50,415 nt of DNA from Bradyrhizobium sacchari (GTDB taxonomy: Bacteria > Pseudomonadota > Alphaproteobacteria > Rhizobiales > Xanthobacteraceae), in the NCBI RefSeq assembly GCF_002068095.1, contig NZ_LWIG01000007.1, positions 264,404-314,818 of the forward strand, read 5' to 3'. The notes under the pieces are model-generated. The model was not told the DNA's origin, ran no database searches, and saw nothing but the letters and a program-made list of their open reading frames with translations. The position numbers and the translations under genes were made by a program. Positions 45,255 through 50,415 of this stretch are shown one piece after another; position 1 is the first letter of the stretch; each line of letters starts with the position of its first letter.

Positions 45255-45577
45255 TACTCTCGTCGGCAGTCAGGTGGTGATGCAGCCTGACTCAAGCAAC
45301 GCACCGCCCATATCTAGCAGGATGGCAGCGATGTCCATCGAGGCGTGGGAGGGTTGAACCAAGAGGATCGGTGAAGCGTGGCTTGTGCATGAGCTCGATT
45401 GCCCGAGTTGAGGGAGTAGCCGGATGCAAGCATAGGTGATTACAATAGCAAGCGACTGCTCTTTCGTGGAAGAATCCGACAGCGCCCGCTTGTGGTTGGA
45501 ACATATCCGTCGGCGCAAGCGAGGTGTGGCTGCCTTATAGTGAGGGCCTGGAAACGGGCGAGGGATTAGTTGAGACA
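45255..45577. other. Divergent promoter region between CHAT and HEPN-like genes
   Basis: 323 bases with no gene recognised. GTCAGG at 45269 and CCTGAC at 45286 form a small hairpin close to the CHAT start. The rest must contain promoters for both divergent genes. A GTG at 45524 is in frame with the HEPN-like gene and would lengthen it by 18 residues. Confidence 0.5.
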
Positions 45578-46591
45578 ATGCGCTTTGCAACACTGATCGT
45601 CGAACAGCTTGATCGAGCAGTGACCGAGATTGCGGTCGATCATCCGCTGAACGCACGCATTGCGCTCATTCTCATCGATAACGCAGCTGAGCTAATCATC
45701 CATCGGCGATGCGAGCATCTCGTGCGGGCAGATCAGAGACGTGGCGCTCCAACATTGAGTGCCGCAAAGCGCCGATCCATCCTTGGGCATTATTTTGCGG
45801 AGAAGATCAAGTTTCTCGAAAAAGCCTCTGCCCTGTCGGCTGAGGAGCGGCATTTCATTGGCGAACTGCACAACCATCGCAACACGCTGTATCATGTGGG
45901 CTTGGAGAATGATGATATCATACGCGCCTTGGCTACGGCCTATTTCCAGTTAACCTGCGACTTGTTGGTCCGGCTTGACAACAGGACCCTCGGTTGGCCC
46001 AAAAACTTGGTCATCGCCGCTTCACTTCATCAGTATTTCCCCGAGGCGGCCAAGGGGCTCCGCTTCCCCGGCTTCGATACGGGGCATGTTGCGAAAGAGC
46101 TTATCGACCGTGTCCCAACGGATGCACCGGCGCTTCCGGCGGCGCTCAGCCAACACAGCATGGCCGCTGTCGATCGATTGGAAGCCATGTTTGAAAGCAT
46201 CAAGCTCGGTCTCGATCGAAAGAACGATCCGGATGATACGTTCCGGCAGCTTCAACACGATATGGACTTCCAGGTCATCGTGCGGGAGCGGATGCGCCAG
46301 GCTAACAGGGAGGATGATTTTGTTCCGTTCGGCCATCCCGCGTTGCGGGAGCTTGCCGCAAAGCTCATGCCGGACTGGAAGCCCCGTTATCGTTCGCGGC
46401 CCTTCGCCAAATGGCGGACCAAGGCCAAGGCCATCGCAAGTTGTGCTGATGCGCTCTCGGCCGTCCGTAAGTTCACAGATTTGCGTGGCGAGATGTCATA
46501 TCTGACCGAGGCGGTAGACGACGCTCATGAGACCTTCTGGGGCTGGGTTCAGCAGCAGGAAGACGCGGCCCAGGACGCGCGGGGGCGCTAG
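45578..46591 (+). CDS. HEPN-like protein with RNxxxH motif, putative RNase
   Basis: A 337-aa protein. The first 115 residues form a helical bundle with HHRRC-type basic residues and the motif RNTLYH at 101-106. This fits the RNxxxH pattern of HEPN ribonucleases found in toxins and antiviral proteins. The remaining 220 residues are helical and unrecognised, with basic stretches (WKPRYRSRPFAKWRTKAKA). A membrane segment and signal peptide are absent. The ribosome site is weak (TTGAGA); a GTG start at 45524 is an alternative. Divergence from the CHAT-protease gene suggests a shared defence locus. The motif could be coincidental in an all-helical protein, so the RNase call is tentative; gene reality is well supported. 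Confidence 0.7.
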   Translation: MRFATLIVEQLDRAVTEIAVDHPLNARIALILIDNAAELIIHRRCEHLVRADQRRGAPTLSAAKRRSILGHYFAEKIKFLEKASALSAEERHFIGELHNHRNTLYHVGLENDDIIRALATAYFQLTCDLLVRLDNRTLGWPKNLVIAASLHQYFPEAAKGLRFPGFDTGHVAKELIDRVPTDAPALPAALSQHSMAAVDRLEAMFESIKLGLDRKNDPDDTFRQLQHDMDFQVIVRERMRQANREDDFVPFGHPALRELAAKLMPDWKPRYRSRPFAKWRTKAKAIASCADALSAVRKFTDLRGEMSYLTEAVDDAHETFWGWVQQQEDAAQDARGR

Positions 46592-46824
46592 TCCGCCAAT
46601 GGGCGTAGAGGAGCGGAGTCATTTCTGCGGTCGGGAATACTGCCAACGGTCCATTTGAAAGATGCCGGCGACTCAGCAATAGTGGATGCAGCAAGGGTTC
46701 GGGCACCTTCGACCTGTCGCCGGGTCAAACGCTCTCAAATGTCAATTTGCACACATCCTGCATCTCACCTTCGTGGGCTGCTGCGTAATCGGCGAACAGC
46801 ATGGCCCCTAAGAGGAGGATGCAC

Positions 46825-47625
46825 ATGTTCGTGCTTCGCATATCTGTCACCTTGCCTGTCATTGACCGGATCAAGATTTTGCTCACGCAAAGCCTTCCGG
46901 ACGTCAAATCATCACACCGTGTGGAAGCGCTCGGGCGCGGTCTTGGTTTTCGCACCTATGCGGCGCTGCGCACTGCCGTTCAAGAATCCACGCCGCCGCT
47001 TGCCACTGTGACCGGAAGCCATTTTTCGGATTATCTCAAGGAGCATGGCTTCGAGGTGGACCCGGCACCTCTCTACCGGGCGGCCGCCGAGGTGGCCATT
47101 CAGGCCGTGCTCTATGCGATGCCGAGATTGCATATCCACGGCATTGGTTTCGGGCGGCCGCAGCGCAATCCCGATGGTTCACGGCAAACGCCGCAGGAGC
47201 AATACGCGGAATTTCAGGAGCGCCGAGAGGAGTGTCTCGGTAAGCACGCTGCCGAAGCTTTCCTTCGGTCTCTGGCATTGCTGGAGCGGGTCACGGTAAC
47301 CAAGACGATCCGATCTGGCGCAGGCAGTTATCGCCTGAAACACATCGCCGAGAATTACGTTTGCACTTATCCCGAAGGAGGAAAGCTCGGACCGGCTTAC
47401 GTGCCGAATGGCATGCTGATTGCGGCCGCAGTGCATATGGGCTTTGCATACAAGACTTATGTGGACGATTTTGGCTACGACACGTTGAATGCGAGCTTCA
47501 ACATGTCAAAAGCAGTTGTCGATGATCTTGACGCCGAGATACGCCCTCATACCGGCTTTGCATCGGATCGGGCGCGTCGGAGGTCGGCCGCTGCTTCACC
47601 CATGGCGGCGCGTTCGAGCGACTAG
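46825..47625 (+). CDS. ICE/plasmid-type conserved hypothetical protein
   Basis: A 266-aa protein. AGGAGG at 46813-46818 sits six bases before the ATG at 46825, deciding it over the ATGs at 46801 and 46819. The N-terminus (VEALGRGLGFRTYAALRTAV) looks like a small helical domain. The C-terminal block SYRLKHIAENYV followed by YVPNGMLIAAAVHMGF resembles hypothetical proteins common on conjugative elements of rhizobia (from memory). The last 25 residues are an Arg/Ala/Ser tail. No function is known. Its presence supports a mobile origin for this end of the window. Confidence 0.72.
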   Translation: MFVLRISVTLPVIDRIKILLTQSLPDVKSSHRVEALGRGLGFRTYAALRTAVQESTPPLATVTGSHFSDYLKEHGFEVDPAPLYRAAAEVAIQAVLYAMPRLHIHGIGFGRPQRNPDGSRQTPQEQYAEFQERREECLGKHAAEAFLRSLALLERVTVTKTIRSGAGSYRLKHIAENYVCTYPEGGKLGPAYVPNGMLIAAAVHMGFAYKTYVDDFGYDTLNASFNMSKAVVDDLDAEIRPHTGFASDRARRRSAAASPMAARSSD

Positions 47626-47639
47626 TAGACCGAAAGCGC

Positions 47640-47795
47640 CTAGGCGCGAGCAAATTCGATGAGGAACAGGTAGTCCTGACGAAACGCCGCTTCGGGCGGC
47701 GAGCCGTCTGCCAATCCTTTCGTGAAGGGATGCTCGGTGTAGGCCCGCCACTCAGCGGATGCTTCTGTCTCTAGACGCTCGAAGAAACTCACCAT
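47640..47795 (-). pseudogene. N-terminal fragment of a TenA/thiaminase II gene
   Basis: On the minus strand an ATG at 47795 opens a 51-residue frame: MVSFFERLETEASAEWRAYT, then EHPFTKGLADGSPPEAAF and RQDYLFLIEFARA. This matches the start of TenA-type proteins, except that about three residues (the usual H-Y-L before the QDYLFL block) are missing and the frame ends in TAG instead of continuing for 170 more residues. It is too short to be functional, and the 3' part is absent. It sits just outside the tRNA attachment site and may be the broken edge of the original locus or cargo of an earlier insertion. Confidence 0.75.
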
Positions 47796-48021
47796 CTTTT
47801 TTCACTTGGCTTGGATTTTAGGGGCTTCTCCTGACGTCGGCCGCCGGGACTGACGTGCGTTCTCACGCTATCAACAACAGAAGGACATGTCCTAAGTCCA
47901 GGTTTCGACTGCAGCCGGACCGCACCAGTTTCGCACCAGAAACAACCCGCACGAACTGCGACAAACACGGTCGAATTTGGCCAAAAACACAGCAAAATCA
48001 ATGAAGCCAGCCATTATCCCG

Positions 48022-48069
48022 CCGCTCATAACGGTCTGGTTGCAGGTTCGAGTCCTGCCGGGCCCACCA
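48022..48069 (+). other. Attachment site: 3' half of a tRNA with CAU anticodon
   Basis: The 48 bases run from the anticodon loop (CCGCTCATAACGG) through the T-arm (GGTTCGAGTCC) to GGGCCCACCA, the 3' end of a tRNA(CAU) (Met- or Ile2-type). No matching 5' half (TGGGCCC...) lies upstream, so the tRNA is incomplete here. Integrating elements recombine in tRNA 3' ends and leave such copies, and a serine recombinase gene overlaps it on the other strand. It is thus a likely att site of the element to the right. Confidence 0.8.
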
Positions 48070-49044
48070 ATTTAGATGACCCCCCTCGGATTGAGGGCTA
48101 CTCTCGCCTCCGGGCGAGGCGCCCGGTCGGCTCATTTCCGCAATCATATCAAACGGTTTGCGGAAGTTACCGGTAAGCTCTCCATCACGCCAAGTGGAGT
48201 TCGATAGTACGAAATTCAGAAGCTCGCGCTTCTGATTTAGGGATCGCTTCGCGAATGCTTGCGGCAACTCCTTCGCCATGGTGAGAAGAGCGATGCCTTC
48301 CTGCATGTAAGAAGTCTCGGCATCCTTGTGTGCCGCGATCTCGCGAAGGCAGCGATCCTGCTCTTTGCGCCAGTCGCGGGAGATATCATCATACGTTACG
48401 CCATCAATGCGCCCGTCCAGCTTGTCCACGTACATGGTGCGGAGCCGATGGGTAAGCCGGTCGTATTCGGCCTGCAAGCGGTGCACGGCGGCGTCGTGCT
48501 CCTTGCGTTCGCCCTCCGCGCTACCGTGCAGGGCATCAACGATCCACTGATAGATTTCCTCGGTTATGCGCAGCCGATCGATCAACGCCGTAAACTTCGC
48601 GTCAATCATCTCCTCGCGCACGTATGGCTCGGGACATTTTCCCTTGTAACCGGTGCAGTGGTAATAAACGTACTTCGCTTTCTTGATCTCGCCGACCATG
48701 GCGCACCCGCAATGACCGCAGGTGATGAGGCCAGACAACGGGAAGCCGCGGGGGCCCTTCCGAAGCTTGCGGGTGCCTCTATCCTCTAGCCGGAGCTGCA
48801 CGCGCTCCCAGAGGTTGTATGAAATGATCGGCTCGTGGCGTCCCTTGATTACGATATCGTGCCATTCATACTCGCCCGTGTAGAGGCGGTTGCGCAGGAT
48901 CGCGTGAATCTGCGCGGTACCTACGGGGCCTCCCGAGACGCGCGACACCAGGCCTTCGCGGCGGGCCAATTCGGTAAGCTGGTGAAGGGAATGGTTGCCG
49001 GTAGCGTACCATTCAAAGAGCTTCTTGACGATGGGGGCGCGCTC

Positions 49045-49049
49045 GGGGG
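49045..49049. other. Frameshift point in the recombinase (G run)
   Basis: With four instead of five bases in this run, the minus-strand frame reads DPERAPIVKKLFEWYATGNH and joins the two recombinase frames without a gap. It is a single-base insertion, either natural or a sequencing error in a homopolymer. Confidence 0.7.
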
Positions 49050-49740
49050 TCGAGAGCGATAATCTTCTTGCCCTCGCTGTTGCGCGTGTTGAGGTAGCCC
49101 GCGGGCGCGCTGGTGGGCCAATAGCCTTGCCGCGCCTTCTCCGCCATGCCTTTGCGCGCTTCTTCTGAGAGATTGTCGATGTAGTTCTTGGCCATCACGA
49201 CCTTGATGGCGTGCACGAATTTCTCGGAGGACTTGGATTCGTCGGAGATAACCGCGCCTTCCTTCACGAGGTGCAGCTCAATGTCCAACTCGTCGAGCGT
49301 GACCCAATCGCGAAAGTTGCGGTAAAGGCGGTCGGTTTTCTCGACAAGGATCGCCTGTTCAAGGCGCTGCTCGTCCCAAGCGGGATTGTTCCCAAAGAGC
49401 AGGTTCGCCAGCTCGATCATATCTTTGGTGCGGGGGACACTCTCGTCATTCAACCAGCTGCGGAGGGTCCGGTCGGTGATTTCAAGGCGCTCACAGACAT
49501 TTTCAGGGAGCCAGATGCGCCCCGCCTTTGCATTGGGGTCGCCCGTAGGCCGGGTGCCGTACTCATACAGATGCCAACGGAGCAGCTTTCCAAAGCTCCA
49601 ATCGGCTCGGCTGGGCATGTCCTCGCTAGCCATTTCCTGAAGTTTCCGGTCGTTTCTGCCTGTTTCCGCTCGTTGTATCCAACTTTCCAGCGATTAGGCG
49701 TCCGATCGGCGTGCAAATCAACCGCAAGGAGATGCACGCC

Positions 49741-50172
49741 ATGACAACCGTTCGTACCAATCCTCGCCCGCCGGGCGGGCCTGCATCGGGTGCCGATGCC
49801 TGCTTTGCCGCCATGCAGCGGCACAGCGGGTCCAAGCCGGTGCCCGCACCCGCCGTCCAAGCCCCACCCGCCAAATTTCCCCCCGGTGACGTGCTCTACG
49901 GCGCGCGCGCCATCGCGCTTTGGCTTTTCCCCGATGAAGACCCGGATCAGACGCGGCGGCGCGTCTACCATCTATGGGCTTACTACGATCAGGAGAACGA
50001 AGAAAAGAAGGACAAGAAGAACGCGACGGAGCCGGAGGCGAGCGAAGACCCTGCTGCCGCGAAACGGTCAGAAGCACGGAAACAGGAAAGGGAGTTCGCC
50101 GGGTTCTTCAAGCTGAAGGGTGCGCTCTGCCTATCGAAGTCCAAATGGCTGGCCTTCCATGGGCTGGCCTAG
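49741..50172 (+). CDS. Small excisionase-like DNA-binding protein of a mobile element
   Basis: A 143-aa protein. The Pro/Ala-rich N-terminal 40 residues are followed by GARAIALWLFPDEDPDQTRR, then RVYHLWAYYDQ, a charged insertion of about 35 Glu/Lys/Ala residues, and FFKLKGALCLSKSKWLAF. The two outer pieces together resemble AlpA/excisionase-type winged-helix proteins (IAEFL...RRVYHL...PVFKLGG.LCARKS pattern), here split by a low-complexity insertion. AAGGAG precedes the ATG at 49741 at nine bases. Divergent from the damaged recombinase, it may have been its directionality or regulatory partner. Confidence 0.68.
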   Translation: MTTVRTNPRPPGGPASGADACFAAMQRHSGSKPVPAPAVQAPPAKFPPGDVLYGARAIALWLFPDEDPDQTRRRVYHLWAYYDQENEEKKDKKNATEPEASEDPAAAKRSEARKQEREFAGFFKLKGALCLSKSKWLAFHGLA

Positions 50173-50414
50173 GTTGGCTTCAAATGAACGAAAGCCCTAC
50201 GAAGCTTTGCCGGGCGAGGCCGGGTTGGCGAAGCGGAACGCCGGAGGGGCCGAGCGTCGTCTCGGCCCGATTGGCGGGTGTTGCGAAGGGCTTGGCGCCG
50301 TTCGGCGAGGATTGCGATGCGTCGCTGGTCGATCGCGGCGTCGCGCTCATTCAGGAGCGCCGCGATGGCCGCCGCCGGATCACCTCGATGACAGAGTACG
50401 GCGGCGGCAATCCG
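50169..50414 (-). CDS. Possible 3' end of a gene running off the window
   Basis: On the minus strand one frame is open from the window edge to TAG at 50169-50171 (about 81 codons), with a plausible helical run PAAAIAALLNERDAAIDQRR. No start is inside the window, so it appears in no list of start-to-stop frames. Composition is compatible with a real C-terminus, but high GC makes chance open frames likely. It overlaps the stop of the excisionase-like gene by three bases. Confidence 0.3.
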   Translation of the reverse strand, partial: RIAAAVLCHRGDPAAAIAALLNERDAAIDQRRIAILAERRQALRNTRQSGRDDARPLRRSASPTRPRPAKLRRAFVHLKPT

Positions 50415-50415
50415 C

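Larger units (their letters stand above)
47998..49633 (-). pseudogene. Damaged large serine recombinase fused to a foreign HTH N-terminus
   Basis: Two overlapping frames together encode a recombinase-like protein. Frame 1 (49633 to 49013) starts with about 93 residues that are not recombinase: an HTH-like domain (GKLLRWHLYEYGTRPTGDP, TLRSWLNDESVPRTKD) of a type seen in rhizobial signalling proteins. It then joins the end of a resolvase domain (ILVEKTDRLYRNFRDW). A run of five Gs at 49045-49049, one too many, shifts the frame. Frame 2 continues the recombinase domain, zinc ribbon (CGHCGCAM, later HCTGYKGKC) and coiled coil. The catalytic-serine N-terminus is missing, so it cannot recombine by itself. 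The last 22 residues (WWARQDSNLQPDRYERR...) are the antisense of the tRNA fragment. Confidence 0.82.

Noticed and set aside
46725..46844. Short minus-strand frame with a signal-peptide-like start (MRSTNMCILLLGAMLFADYA)
   Set aside because: Only 38 residues after that Met, no ribosome site, and it overlaps the ribosome site and start of the plus-strand gene at 46825.
48259..48789. 176-residue plus-strand frame antisense to the recombinase
   Set aside because: Opposite strand encodes a clear recombinase zinc ribbon and coiled coil.
1..50415. CRISPR array
   Set aside because: No regularly spaced direct repeats were seen anywhere; the CHAT protein is therefore not linked to a visible CRISPR system here.

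Overview
The window looks like a high-GC alphaproteobacterial chromosome, most probably Bradyrhizobium or a close relative. This is inferred from an MlotiK1-type cyclic-nucleotide-gated channel, an OpgC-type glucan acyltransferase, several small dispersed palindromic repeats of the kind common in that group, and codon use strongly biased to G/C third positions. No ribosomal RNA, complete tRNA or CRISPR array was seen.

Bases 1 to about 24,200 read as ordinary core or shell chromosome. They hold a CNG-type K+ channel followed by an enoyl-CoA hydratase; a glutathione S-transferase divergent from a WYL-type regulator across a perfect 29-bp palindrome; a small secreted protein; a MetX-like acyltransferase/desaturase pair; an MBL-fold hydrolase; an MFS transporter; an acyl-CoA ligase divergent from a branched-chain-type solute-binding protein; a YhiI-RbbA-YhhJ-like efflux operon; a DUF2059 protein; OpgC; a cyclase-like ATPase/TPR regulator; a conserved hypothetical; and a PhzF-family enzyme.

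Bases about 24,350 to 50,415 are an accessory region assembled from several mobile pieces. The left edge is a scar of an IS21 istA remnant joined to a tyrosine integrase remnant. Next comes a five-gene minus-strand catabolic cassette: flavin monooxygenase, peptide-type binding protein, two permeases and a fused double ATPase, with 4-bp start/stop overlaps from the binding protein through to the ATPase. After a gene-poor kilobase there is a complete type III CBASS anti-phage operon: TRIP13-like ATPase, Cap8-like partner, HORMA protein, CD-NTase and a Cap4-like nuclease-SAVED effector. Divergent from CBASS, across an intergenic region carrying two near-identical 20-bp palindromes, lies a 1047-aa P-loop ATPase/TPR protein. 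It converges on a 1280-aa TPR/CHAT protease with an intact His/Cys pair, which is in turn divergent from a protein with a HEPN-like RNxxxH motif. These three genes are the best candidate for an undescribed defence or signalling module.

The right edge has an ICE/plasmid-type hypothetical, a broken TenA fragment, the 3' half of a tRNA(CAU) serving as an attachment site, and a damaged large serine recombinase. The recombinase has a tail encoded antisense to the tRNA, one frameshift, and a catalytic N-terminus replaced by an unrelated HTH domain. A small excisionase-like gene follows. The layout fits a defence island at a tRNA integration hotspot with repeated insertion and decay.
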